The notes under the pieces: model-generated
Told to the model about the DNA's origin: nothing
What the model saw: only the letters and a program-made list of their open reading frames with translations
Databases searched by the model: none
Part shown: piece by piece, positions 43,417 through 55,754 of the stretch
Layout: every line of letters starts with the position of its first letter
How positions within the stretch are numbered: the stretch's first letter is position 1
Program-made: the position numbers and the translations under genes
DNA from: Euphorbia lathyris
Taxonomy: Eukaryota; Streptophyta; Magnoliopsida; Malpighiales; Euphorbiaceae
Length of the DNA stretch: 64,000 nt
Direction: 5' to 3'
Assembly: GCF_963576675.1 (NCBI RefSeq)
Contig: NC_088915.1
Coordinates: forward strand, 91,025,501-91,089,500

Positions 43417-46400
43417 TGTTGGAAATTAGGCTAAGGTATAGCAGTGAAAATATAAAATTTTAATCAATTTCCATTTAACTACAAGATCCGTTAACCGTTA
43501 TTTCATATAAAGAAGGATAAGAAGAAATACCTTTTAGAAGTTCTATCTACCGTTGCAAACGAAGTGCCCACAACTTCAAAAGAGATAAAAACTGTCTACC
43601 AATCTGCCCCTATCCTAAACAGACCTTTCAGACCTCCGAACGACAATCCCTTCGGTGGAAACGTGGAAGAATATGTCTAGAAGCTCCTGTCCAAAAATCG
43701 CGACGATCCGACGGTTCAATCTCCGGGAATCCGCGAAATCGTGAACTGACCTGATGTAGGAGTAGTAAAACGAATTTCTCCCTTTTGTTTGTTTTTCTTC
43801 TTCGAGTTCCCAAACACAAAATAAAACACGGGAAGATTAATTTAGTATCAACCGTTGAATAGCAACCAAAGTAGATTGCCTCTAACTAATCAACACAAGA
43901 TCAAGGATAAAAGAAATAGATGAAAATTAATTAATCAAACGAAACCGTAGAGAAATCTCGTCCTCGAACTAGGGGTGTCGAATTTTCTCTCTCTTGGACT
44001 AGGTGAATTTCGAAAATCACAAGTAGGGTATGGCTTTCTTGGATCTCAAAATTCTCAAGGGAATGAGTATTTATAATCTCTTGTATCTAATCCCTAGTTA
44101 GATAGAATTAGGTTACTGAATAGGAATTCCATTCGGAATAGAATTCCTAATTATTATCTCACTATATATCTAATATATTAAGGATAATAATAATAACCTT
44201 ATTGGATAATAATAGGAGTATATTAATCTAATTAAAACTCCTAACTTAATTATCTCTTAATTAATTTAATTCATATTCCTAATCTAATTAGGATTAACAA
44301 AATCAAATTAATTATTCATGTATATCACTACATGAATTTTGACCCCCTTATGTCCATGGGCCTTATTGGGCTCAATTGGGCTTCTATCAATTAATTAACA
44401 TCTATCTCTCTTTTAGGTTCCAAGTCTTATGTGTGATCCATTAGGTTCTTATTGCTTCTAGCCGTATGCAACGTTATTAAATTGATTTTCAAAGAATTAT
44501 ATTTAACCTTTGCATAACGGAATGATGTACAGAGTATGTGATTAGCAAGTCCGTAATCATTCCCCCAGAGCTATAAGAAGACAGGTTGATTCTGTCGTTA
44601 ACCTTTCCGTATTAGTTACAGTATAATTCGATCCTTTATCAACTACATCCTTGAACTGAATCTTATGACTATGGATGATGTCAAGTCACATATAGCGAGA
44701 CGTTCGTTTTACTTGTACAGGCCGAGTCAACTCAAAAAGATAGGTTAAGTTAAATCTGTATTTCTTACTCTTAACCCTTGCAAGGATTTAGAGTCGAGTC
44801 TTTCACAAGCGATCCATGGATGTATCTCCCATTTATCGGGAGTGATAAATGCTCAATCCAATATATAACGACTCCGCAATTACTTCATGTGATACCCAAC
44901 GTCTACTGTTCACACCCCAGAGTCATCTCTGTTAAGGATCGTGTTACACTAGAGTCAAAGCATCACATTCTGTAATCCAGAATACCAATTAATATTCCTT
45001 TGAGTCTGAGGATTAGTTATACCTATTAATACCAATGAGATGAACAGGTTGTTGGTCCCTTATAACGTAACAAGTTAGTTCCAAGGGGGGGGATAGGAAC
45101 TATTTAAAATTTTAAGTACGTTAAGGCTGACTTCTTTTTCTTTGAAAAAGGATTACACAACGCGCTGAGTAAATAAGACACTAGCTTAGTCAACTGGTGA
45201 CTAAGTCAGCTTCTTTCGCTGAGTTAGGAGATAGCACTTTGAGTCTATTCCTGAACTCAGATACTCAATACACACAACTCAGCGTGACCTCTTTACTTGG
45301 TCAGTTTTGTTTAAGCAAGCAATATATATATTAAGGAGTTTAAGGTTAGAAAGATGTTACTCAGCAAATTTATCCAGGTTCGGCCTCCAAGCCTACGTCC
45401 TGTCCCCGGAACATGTTCCGAGCTTTCGAATTCTCTACTGAGCTCTTTAATGGTAGAGCATCAAACCTTTTACAATCTTAGAAGCTGAGTATAATAAGAG
45501 TACCTTCCTCTATACCTCTACTCACTCCTAATCTCTCGCTGAGTACTATAACCGAGTACTCAGCCTCTCCTTTCTAATCTCTAGAAATGATAAGGATTTG
45601 TCCTGTACAACGATTGCTAAGACACTTTAGATGATTGAATAATCACTCTAGATTTTTACACAAAAGATATAGAATTTGGTGTAAGTATTTGCTTTGCTTT
45701 TTCTTGCAGAACTTTGAGTAGAATTTTGGTCAGCGTAATGGTTTAATAAAGTTCCGTGTAGAATGAAGCTTTGAAAGGCCCTATTTATAGAGACATCTGA
45801 GGCATCAGTCATTTCGAATTTCAAAATAACCGTTGGAGGGAAACGGCTTTCTGTCATTGTCACTCAGTCTTGCTCAGAGCTCTTGGCCAATCAGATTTGA
45901 GTATCTTCTGTCCTCGGTCAGTGTTGAGCAGCTTTTAGTCAGCTCGGCAGAATGTCTCTCCATTTATGGTAAGGTCAACTAGACAGCGTTCTATGTCTTC
46001 TGAACTTTACCCAAAGTGGAAACACTTTGTCTGGAAGTTATTCTTGCTCAGCTGCTGTCTTGTACTCTTTGTCGATACAACTCAGCAGCTTCGTTCCGAA
46101 GTTGTTCAACAAAGGTCTTCTCGATCCTTCTTCCGCTGAGCTGCGTTTTGTTCACAACGACAGCGTTTTGCATACACGGGCCGAGTTGTCTTGATCTGTT
46201 TGACTTGGGCTTTGACTTCCGTATTGGGCTTTAAGCCTCTTAGTCTTTATGTCTTATAAACAATTTAACTCAACATTGAACAACACACATTAGTATAATA
46301 AATCAAAGCATTTAAACTTAGTGTGTTTAGAATATATTTAATTTTACTTAAATAGTTTTGTCAAATCAAAATCATGTGGAAAGGTATTTCAACACAGGTG

Positions 46401-46843
46401 ACAAGGATGAATCTACCCATCCTGTTATCTCAAATCGGATCCCCAATCCTAATGAACAACATTTCATCGGATCTATGTAACTGTCCAGATATCTGTATAT
46501 ATGAAGCTTGTGAGATCAGCTTTCTGTCGGACAGAAGACATTGTTACATACAAGTCTCAACAGTGATATGTCAATCCCAAACATATCACTTGACTTGGGG
46601 TGGTTTTAAGTTTATCAGTTTACTATAAAGTTTTGTCTCACTTCATGCTTGTATGAACACTTTATAATCACTTTAAATAAACTTACGGATTTCCTTTTAT
46701 TAGACTTTATTTAGTGCTTAAAAGGGATTGCCTTTATATAGTTATAAAACAAATATCTCATTAAACAAATGATATAAAGAACAATTCATTTACATTAAGT
46801 TTGTATCCTAGAACAATTGTCTATAGGACACTAAACCCCAACA
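43417..46843 (-). repeat. Angela B 3' LTR with embedded solo LTR
   Basis: The LTR sequence is 43417-45049 and 46400-46843. The segment 45050-46394, plus a CAGGT duplication, is foreign. A minus-strand TATA box (TATAAATA) is at 44068-44075. On the minus strand the LTR is preceded by CAAGTGGGAGTA (46844-46855). Confidence 0.92.
45050..46394 (-). mobile_element. SIRE-type solo LTR
   Basis: On the minus strand it starts TGTTGAAATACCTTTCCACA and ends AAGGGACCAACA, closely resembling the SIRE-like LTR at 12882. It is 1345 bp with no internal region and is flanked by CAGGT at 45045-45049 and 46395-46399. A solo LTR with intact duplication indicates LTR-LTR recombination. It shares the CTCAG/GCTGAG word richness. 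Confidence 0.92.
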
Positions 46844-46857
46844 TACTCCCACTTGGA

Positions 46858-49800
46858 CTAAAGCCAATTGTTTCTAAAACTTATCCCAGTAGAAGTTAAA
46901 TGACGATCATGTATTCTCTGGGTTAAAGGCTTTGTCAACGGATCTGCAACGTTGTCCTCTGTAGGTACTCTTTCTATCCTCACATCTCCTCTAGCCACAA
47001 TCTCTCTAATGATGTGGTATCGCTTAAGGTAATGCTTGGATGCATTATGAGACCGTGGTTCCTTTGCTTGCGCAATGGCTCCATTGTTATCACAGTACAA
47101 TGTAATGGGATTGACAATGTCAGGCACCACACCTAGTTCTGTAATGAACTTTCTAATCCAAACCGCTTCCTTTGCTGCTTCCGCAGCTGCGATATACTCT
47201 GACTCGGTCGTAGAGAAAGCTACGCTTCCCTGCTTGGAACTCTTCCAACTGACCGCGCCCCCATTCAAGATAAACAGGTATCCTGATTGGGATTTATAAT
47301 CATTCTCATCTGTGAGATGACTTGCGTCTGAAAATCCTTCTATTTTCATATCACCTTCTCCGTACACTAGGAACATATCTTTAGTTCTTCTCAAGTATTT
47401 AAGAATGTTCTTGACGGCAATCCAATGCTCGTCTCCCGGATTCCCTTGGTAACGACTCGTTACAGATAACGCGAACGCTACGTCAGGTCTAGTGCATAGC
47501 ATAACATACATAATCGAACCGATTGCGCTGGCGTACGGGACTACAGCCATGCGTCGTTTATCATCATCGGTTTTAGGACATTGATGATTGTTTAACTTTA
47601 CTCCATGTAACATGTGTAAGTTACCTCGTTTCGATTCAAGCATGCTAAACCGATTTAGCACCTTTTCAATGTATGTAGCCTGTGAAAGACCAAGCAGTCT
47701 TCTCAATCTATCTCTATAGATCTTTATACCAAGTATATAAGCTGCTTCACCAAGGTCTTTCATTGAGAAGTTACCAGATAACCATACTTTCACTGACTGT
47801 AAGAGAGCAACGTCATTTCCCATTAATAATATATCGTCCACATATAGTATGAGAAATGCTATAAAGCTCCCACTTGCTTTCTTGTAAATGCAAGCTTCTT
47901 CGCAATTTTGTTCAAAACCAAATTGTTTTATGGTTTCGTCAAAACGCTTATTCCAGCTTCTAGATGCTTGCTTGAGTCCATAAATGGATCTCTGAAGTTT
48001 GCAAACTTTATTTGCATCCTTCGATATGAAACCTTCAGGCTGCATCATATATACATCCTCAAGCAGGTTTCCGTTTAGGAAAGCTGTTTTCACATCCATT
48101 TGCCAAATCTCATAATCGTAGTGAGCGGCAATTGCAAGCATGATTCTGATTGATTTGGACATAGCCACAGGAGAGAAAGTTTCGTCATAATCAATTCTTT
48201 GCTTCTGACGATATCCTTTCGCTATTAACCTAGCTTTGTAGGTGCTAACCTTTCCATCCATGTCTGTATTCTTTTTGAAGATCCACCTGCACCCAATGGG
48301 TATTATCCCTTCGGGTGGCTCAACCAAAGTCCACACTTGGTTAGTATACATGGAATCCATTTCAGAATCCATGGCCTCAAGCCATGCTTTAGAATATGGA
48401 CTAGTAAGAGCCTCTTCGTAGTTTTCGGGTTCGTCGTCTAACACGGGAACCTCATTATCATCTCCCACTAGAAAACCATATCTAACTGGGAGTTCACGAC
48501 CTCTTTGTGATCTACGAATAGGTGGCACTGGAGTCTCATCTAATGGGACTCCTTCGGGTACCTCAACCGCCTCTGTTGTTTCAGTCAGTGTTTCTTCTTC
48601 TTGAACTTCGTCAAGTTCAATCATGCTTCCCTTTTGTGTTTCTTCGAGAAACTCTTTCTCTAAGAAGGTTGCGTGCTTGGATACGATTACTTTCTGATCA
48701 TCTGGATGATAGAAGTAATATCCCATAGTTTCCTTAGGGTATCCAATGAAGAAACATTTATCAGATTTCGAATCTATTTTGTCGGACGCAATGCGTTTGA
48801 CAAAGGCTGAACAACCCCATATTCTCATAAATGAAAACAAGGGTTTCCTACCAACGAACAATTCATATGGTGTGGAACTAGCGGATTTAGTTGGTACTCG
48901 ATTTAGGGTGAAGAGGGCAGTTTCTAAGGCATAGCCCCAGAACGTCTTTGGAAGTAAGGCCATGCTCATCATGGATCGTACCATATCTAATAGGGTACGG
49001 TTTCTCCTCTCGGACACACCATTGTGTTGTGGTGTATAGGGAGGTGTCCATTGTGAGCATATCCCACATTCAGTTAGATAATTCAGAAAATCATCTGAAA
49101 GATATTCGCCACCTCGATCAGATCGAAGCGTCTTTATTTTCTTTCCTAATTGATTTTCTACTTCATTCTTGAAGCATTTGAATTTCTCAAAAGCTTCTGA
49201 CTTGTGCTTCATCAAGTAGATGTAACCATATCGGGTATGGTCATCTATGAAGCTTATGAAGAATCTGAATCCTCCTCTTGCTTAGACTGACATAGGACCA
49301 CATACATCTGAATGAATGAGTCCTAGAGTGTCTGATACACGCTCACCTTTATTGCTAAAGGGTGTCTTTGTCATTTTACCTTTTAAACATGATTCGCATG
49401 TTGCCAATGATTCGGGATCGATTGGATCTATAAGCCCATCTGAATGTAGCTTTAGCATGCGTCTCTTGTTTATGTGGCCTAAACGACAATGCCACAAGTA
49501 AGTTGAATTATCTAGCTTATGTCTTTTGGTATCAATTGCAAAAACAAGAATTTTGTCATCTAACACATAAATCCCATTTTGTGATATTCCTGAATAAAAG
49601 ATCGAATCTTTATAAAAATTGCAACTCTTGTCTTTTATTGAAATATGAAAACCGTCGTCAACGAGACGGCTAATAGAAAAAATATTTCTAGATATTCCTG
49701 GAATATCCTTAGACTGCATCCGGTATCAAATACCAAAAGATTCAGACTGTGAAATTTCAATATAAAACATACCAGATGTTGAAGTCCCGCTATTTCCCTT

Positions 49801-50658
49801 CTTGAGGGAGGCTAGGTACTCCTTGCATTTTCTCTTCCAATGCCCGTCTTTACCACATAAGTGGCACTCTCCTTTGGGCTTATTCACTTCCTTTCCCTTA
49901 GTTTTGTTGGGCACGACTTTCTTACCTTTCTTGGGATATTTAGGATTGGGAGAATTCCCTTTCCTCTTCTTTGATCCCTCTATGACAAGAGCCGGTATGG
50001 CTTTGTCTTTCTTCATATTGGGCTCAACTGACTTGAGCATATTTGCAAGCTCTTCAAGAGAGGTTTGCAAGTCATTCATCTGATAGTTCATAATGAACTG
50101 TGAATAACTTTATGGGAGGGATTGAAGAATTAAGTCTATACTTAATTCGTTATCCATCGCAAATCCAATACTAGAAAGTTTGGTAATGTAGCCAATCATC
50201 TTGACACAATGTGTCATGACAGATGTGCCCTCTTGCATCCTACTATGATATAGAAACTTGGATATCTCGTAGCGTTCGCACCTGGTTTGTTTCCCAAACA
50301 ATTCCTTTAGGTGCATGATGATGGAATAGGCATCCATTTCCTCATGTTGCCTTTGTAATTCCGGTGTCATCGATGCAAGTATGATGCATCCGGCATGATC
50401 ATCATCAGCCTTATGCTTCTGGTAAGCACCAATTTCCTCAATGGGAGCATCATCAGCAGGGAGAGGGGGTATCGATGTATCAAGTACATACCCTATTTTA
50501 TCGAACTTCAAAACAATTTTGAGGTTACGAAACCAGTCGGTGAAGTTTGAACCATTCAATTTGTTATCGGTAAGAATGTTTTGCAGATTGGTTTTAGTAA
50601 TGATTATAAGAGTGGGTTTAATTAAACCTAAGAGTGAGAAAGAGTAAACGTATGTCAT
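46858..50658 (-). pseudogene. Angela B gag-pol
   Basis: The frame runs from about 50619 (homologous to the Angela A start, but the ATG has become ATT) to 46858 on the minus strand. Gag (LNGSNFTDWFRNLKIVLKF) is followed by a TAA at 50110-50112, the CCHC knuckle CHLCGKDGHWKRKC, and then a defect near 49726. A one-base insertion and a deletion of about 170 bp there remove most of the sequence after the protease Asp-Thr-Gly. After TAA at 49282-49284, a 785-codon stretch (46858-49215) keeps most of integrase (SDRGGEYL, NGVSERRNR), all of RT (YVDDILLMGND) and RNase H (CDNNGAIAQAKEPRS). RT and RNase H appear intact, but the whole is not translatable as one protein. Confidence 0.92.
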
Positions 50659-52208
50659 TCATTTGCTTAAAGTATATCAATCTAAAATTATAGGCCTTTT
50701 AGTTTATTTTAGATTGCTCCTACTATTTTGCCAAATTAATAGCCCTCCATATTAATTCGAAGAATTTCACAAATCCTTTAGTGAGCTAGGATCCTAACTC
50801 CTGAGATTTCGCCTTGAGTTTACTCAACAAGCTAGTCTCATTCATTAGGTAGATTCATGTAATCAATCACATCTTTAATGTGATTCCTAGGTTATTGGGT
50901 TACTAACCACATTAGTAACTAATATGCTATTCATATTAATCCCAACCGTCTTGCCCATTAGTTTATGACAATATGAGTTTACTCATCCAATTATCATAAT
51001 CTAATTTAAGTATTACCCCATATTCATGAAAAATGATTTTCGATAATTCAGGTGTTACCGAAAGGACCCCGAGCTTGAGTTTACTCAACAACCCAAAGGC
51101 CCTCAGCACTGCCGGCTGAATTATAATATTAGGGAGGGGCAACCGATTTTAATAACTTGTTTATTTACTTAACTTTTTAATGAGGGATTTTATTTTAGGT
51201 CTCATAATCTAACTTAGTCTTGATTTGCTTTAGCATACATCAGACACATACATTCACATACATTGGCGTTATGGACATATCATCTAAATTATTCCGTCGA
51301 GCCAGAGACGGAATAAAAGGGCAAACCTAAGGAAATACTAACTATTACATATTTCTCTTTAGGTCATCCGTCTTCTCCATGGCGCCTTGAAATTACATAT
51401 TAATTTCTATACTACTAAAGAAAACTTCAATTGAATTGAAGGGAATCAGATGAGAGGAGAAATTACAATAGATAGTAGAAAGGCAGGACTCGCAGGCCCT
51501 ATTTCAAAAATACCAAAAGACTAAAGAGGGTCCAAATATGTCCATAACTCCAAACATGCATAGACTCAATTAAATAAATTTAATTGGTTGATTACATAAC
51601 TATCTTATGTAATATTTATGTTAATCACATTAACATATCAAATTAACTTTCATCCAATTTTACTTCTAATAGTTTCGTATCTTTTATATTAATCTTTAGA
51701 TTAATATAACTATACAAAACTTTAATTATGCACGTCCCAATTATTTTGATTTTAATTCATTTAACATTTTGATTTACAAATTGGTAAAACAAACTTTTAA
51801 ACAAATTTTCATTCGATAATCAAAACAGAAAACTATCAATTTCTGAAACATATATATTTAAATATAAAAATGATTTTAAATATATATATATATCAGTTCT
51901 AAAACGGTTTTAAAATGATTTTCAGAAAATAGGAAAAACTACTATAGATTTCCGTTTTATCTTTAGAATTAATAAAACTGATTTTATCAATCTAACTATA
52001 AAACTAATAGATTTCGTTATCATGATTATCAACCAAAATAATTAGGAACATACGCATAATCTATTTTAATTAACAATTAATTAAAACTTATTTATCCTTA
52101 GAATTAATTAATCAAAACAATTTGTTAATTAATCCTAACTATAAATATTTATTCAATCCTATTGAAAAACTTCTAAATTTTCATATATGAAATAACGGAT
52201 TTAACGAT
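50659..52208 (-). other. Angela B untranslated leader
   Basis: This AT-rich noncoding sequence aligns by eye with the Angela A leader (8549-10352) in reverse orientation. It lacks the GC-rich island found at 8903-9040. No ORF is seen. Confidence 0.75.
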
Positions 52209-52221
52209 GGCTCTGATACCA
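52209..52221 (-). other. Angela B primer binding site
   Basis: On the minus strand TGGTATCAGAGCC lies one base after the 5' LTR. It is an exact initiator tRNA-Met-type site. Confidence 0.92.
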
Positions 52222-52222
52222 C

Positions 52223-54295
52223 TGTTGGAAATTAGGCTAAGGTATAGCAGCGGAAATATAAAATTTTAACCTATTTCCATTTAACCACAAGATCCGTTAA
52301 CCGTTATTTCATATAAAGAAGGATAAGAAGAAATACCTTTTAGAAGTTCTATCTACCGTTGCAAACGAAGTGCCCACAACTTCAAAAGAGATAGAAACTG
52401 TCTACCAATCTGCCCCTATCCTAAACAGACCTTTCAGACCTCCGAACGACAATCCCTTCGGTGGAAACGTGGAAGAATATGTCTAGAAGCTCCTGTACAA
52501 AAATCGCGACGATCCGACGGTTCAATCTCCGGGAATCCGCGAAATCGTGAACTGACCTGATGTAGGAGTAGTAAAACGAATTTCTCCCTTTTGTTTGTTT
52601 TTCTTCTTCGAGTTCCCAAACACGAAATAAAACACGGGAAGATTAATTTAGTATCAAGCAACCAAAGTAGATTGCCTCTAACTAATCAACACAAGATCAA
52701 GGATAAAAGAAATAGATGAAAATTAATTGATCAAACGAAACCGTAGAGAAATCTCGTCCTCGAACTAGGGGTGTCGAATTTTCTCTCTCTTGGACTAGGT
52801 GAATTTCGAAAATCACAAGTAGGGTATGGCTTGCTTGGATCTCGAAATTCTCAAGGGAAGGGGTATTTATAATCTCTTGTATTTAATCCCTAGTTAGATA
52901 GAATTAGGTTACTGAATAGGAATTCCATTCGGAATAGAATTCCTAATTATTATCTCACTATATATCTAATATATTAAGGATAATAATAATAACCTTATTG
53001 GATAATAATAGGAGTATATTAATCTAATTAAAACTCATAACTTAATTATCTCTTAATTAATTTAATTCATATTCCTAATCTAATTAGGATTAACAAAATC
53101 AAATTAATTATTCATGTATATCACTACATGAATTTTGACCCCCTTATGTCCATGGGCCTTATTGGGCTCAATTGGGCTTCTATCAATTAATTAACATCTA
53201 TCTCTCTTTTAGGTTCCAAGTCTTATGTGTGATCCATTAGGTTCTTATTGCTTCTAGCCGTATGCAACGTTATTAAATTGATTTTCAAAGAATTATATTT
53301 AATCTTTGCATAACGGAATGATGTACAGAGTATGTGATTAGCAAGTCTGTAATCATTCCCCCAGAGCTATAAGAAGACAGGTTGATTCTGTCGTTAACCT
53401 TTCCGTATTAGTTATAGTATAATTCGATCCTTTATCAACTACATCCTTGAACTGAATCTTATGACTATGGGTGATGTCAAGTCACATATAGCGAGACGTT
53501 CGTTTTACTTGTACAGGCCGAGTCAACTCAAAAAGATAGGTTAAGTGAAATCTGTATTTCTTACTCTTAAGCTATCACCTTGCAAGGATTTAGAGTCGAG
53601 TCTTCCACAAGCGATCCATGGATGTATCTCCCATTTATCGGGAGTGATAAATGCTCAATCCAATATATAACGACTCCGCAATTACTTCCTGTGATACCCA
53701 ACGTCTACTGTTCACACCCCAGAGTCATCTCTGTTAAGGATCGTGTTACACCAGAGTCAAAGCATCACATTCTGTAATCCAGAATACCAGTTAATATTCC
53801 TTTGAGTCTGAGGATTAGTTATACCTATTAATACCAATGAGATGAACAGGTGACAAGCATGAATCTACCCATCCTATTATCTCAAATCGGATCCCCAATC
53901 CTAATGAACAACGTTTCATCGGATCTATGTAACTGTCCAGATATCTGTATATATGAAGCTTGTGAGATCAGCTTTCTGTCGGACAGAAGACATTGTTACA
54001 TACAAGTCTCAATAGTGATATGTCAATCCCAAACATATCACTTGACTTGGGGTGGTTTTAAGTTTATCAGTTTACTATAAAGTTTTGTCTCACTTCATGC
54101 TTGTATGAACACTTTATAATCACTTTAAATAAACTTACGGATTTCCTTTTATTAGACTTTATTTAGTGCTTAAAAGGGATTGCCTTTATATAGTTATAAA
54201 ACATATATCTCATTAAACAAATGATCTAAAGAACAATTCATTTACATTAAGTTTGTATCCTAGAACAATTGTCTATAGGACACTAAACCCCAACA
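52223..54295 (-). repeat. Angela B 5' LTR
   Basis: This 2073-bp LTR is uninterrupted, with a minus-strand TATA box (TATAAATA) at 52864-52871. It carries the same antisense short open frames (53580-53777, 53850-54080) as the other Angela LTRs. Confidence 0.93.
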
Positions 54296-54300
54296 GGACC

Positions 54301-55735
54301 TACCTATTTGTGCGTTCTACCAATGGATGTATGATTTATGCATAATTTGTGGTGTGTGTTTTTTTTTTACAGAAAGAAAGAAAAAGAAAACAAAACCAAA
54401 CAAACAGTTAGTCATAGCACACATAACACGTATCACAACATTATTCCTTCCAACCTTATTCCTCCCATACACGTATTGGTTCAAGTCCTTTCCTAGGATT
54501 TTTGGTTTTGGTTCATTTTGCATGAACGAGGGATGCACGAAACCGACGACATGCATAACTCTCAAAGCGATGTAAATCAATCATCATACAAGGTTAGCCT
54601 TTAGTTCGCCTTTAGGATAGACCGTATTGGTTTTTTAGGTCATGCGAGACCATGGGATACGACATGGCTTATCTTAATGGTTAGGGTCTTGTTTAGGACA
54701 AACTATACCAATCTAGTCTGTAGAATCTGCCCATTTCAACATTTGGAGTTTTAAGCCTCCTCAGGGTGATTTCCAAAACTTGGATATAGCAAAGGTCGTC
54801 TTAGACAAGTCGATGTCTTTTAAAATAGGTCATGTCGGCTTTACTTCGAAAGTACCCTTAAGATAGAGTTGAAATCTCTATTGGGGTTTTCTCTCGTTTC
54901 AAGTATGACACGTACTACCTTTAAATGACATGTTCGTGTCGTTTACTATAGGTTGTACCAACCTTGATCTCCATTACTGTTTTAATTTGAAAGAGGCGAA
55001 GCTCTTTTGAGTAAATGGAGACTTTGGGTGTAGTACACACTATACTAAAAGACTCGAAACCCTATTCTTTGACATAGATTATAGCAAACTGAAATTTCAA
55101 TTCTAATATGACATGACTTAGACAAAAGATGCTAAAGTGGTCTCTTTGAACCATGGTTTGTACCAACCTTACATTTCATTTTTCCCTTCTTGACGAAAGA
55201 GGTAAAATCTCTTTTGGGAAATGTGAAACTTTTGGGTCTAGTATAAGTCATGGTTAAAGAAACTACTTAGTTCCTTTCAGAATAGGTCATGCTAGATTAG
55301 AATTTTGCTCATTCTTTCGGGTTTGAACTAAGAGGTAAGATCTCTATGAAAGAGGTATGAAATTTCAGGTATGTTATAAGCTATAACAAAAGACAAACAA
55401 AAGGCGAAAATACAATGGAAAATCAAATTATTATTAGAGTCATGATTTATCCTAGGGGAAGTAACTAAAGCCATTACATGAGGTTTGGTTGAGACATGGG
55501 GACCATTGCAAAAAGATCAAACTATTCCTTTCGAATGGAGTTAGAATAGTCCAAAACTTTTTACAATGTGGCATTGACACTAGGTAATCTCCAAGTATCG
55601 AATGGATCTTGAAGCACTTTCGTGAGAATTTCCTAAAAGGGTTTTCTTGATGCAAATGCTATGAAAACTTAAAAGAGAGTAAGAATAGTTCCAAATGTAC
55701 AGAAGAAATTGCTTTTCGGAATCAACTTCTCTGCA
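54301..55735 (-). other. Ogre-like untranslated leader with recurrent short hairpins
   Basis: Noncoding sequence between primer site and gag-like ORF, continuing beyond the nested Angela at 43411. Four similar hairpins (arms RAGAG and CTCTWT around a purine-rich loop) lie at 54861-54885, 54989-55011, 55195-55218 and 55328-55348. No credible ORF. Confidence 0.6.
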
Positions 55736-55753
55736 TCCCCAGCAGAGTCGCCA
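55736..55753 (-). other. Ogre-like primer binding site
   Basis: On the minus strand TGGCGACTCTGCTGGGGA follows the 5' LTR by one base. This sequence is the tRNA-Arg-type primer site of Ogre/Tat elements and fixes the element's orientation. Confidence 0.88.
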
Positions 55754-55754
55754 C

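Larger units (their letters stand above)
43417..54295 (-). mobile_element. Angela-lineage copia element B, minus strand
   Basis: LTRs at 43417-46843 (containing a solo LTR) and 52223-54295 have TGTTGGGG...TTCCAACA ends when read on the minus strand. Flanks are GGACC at 43412-43416 and 54296-54300. Once the solo LTR is removed, the LTRs are about 2077 and 2073 bp. Gag-pol is closely similar to Angela A, but the LTRs are longer and more diverged, so A and B are the same lineage but not recent duplicates of one insertion. Confidence 0.93.
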
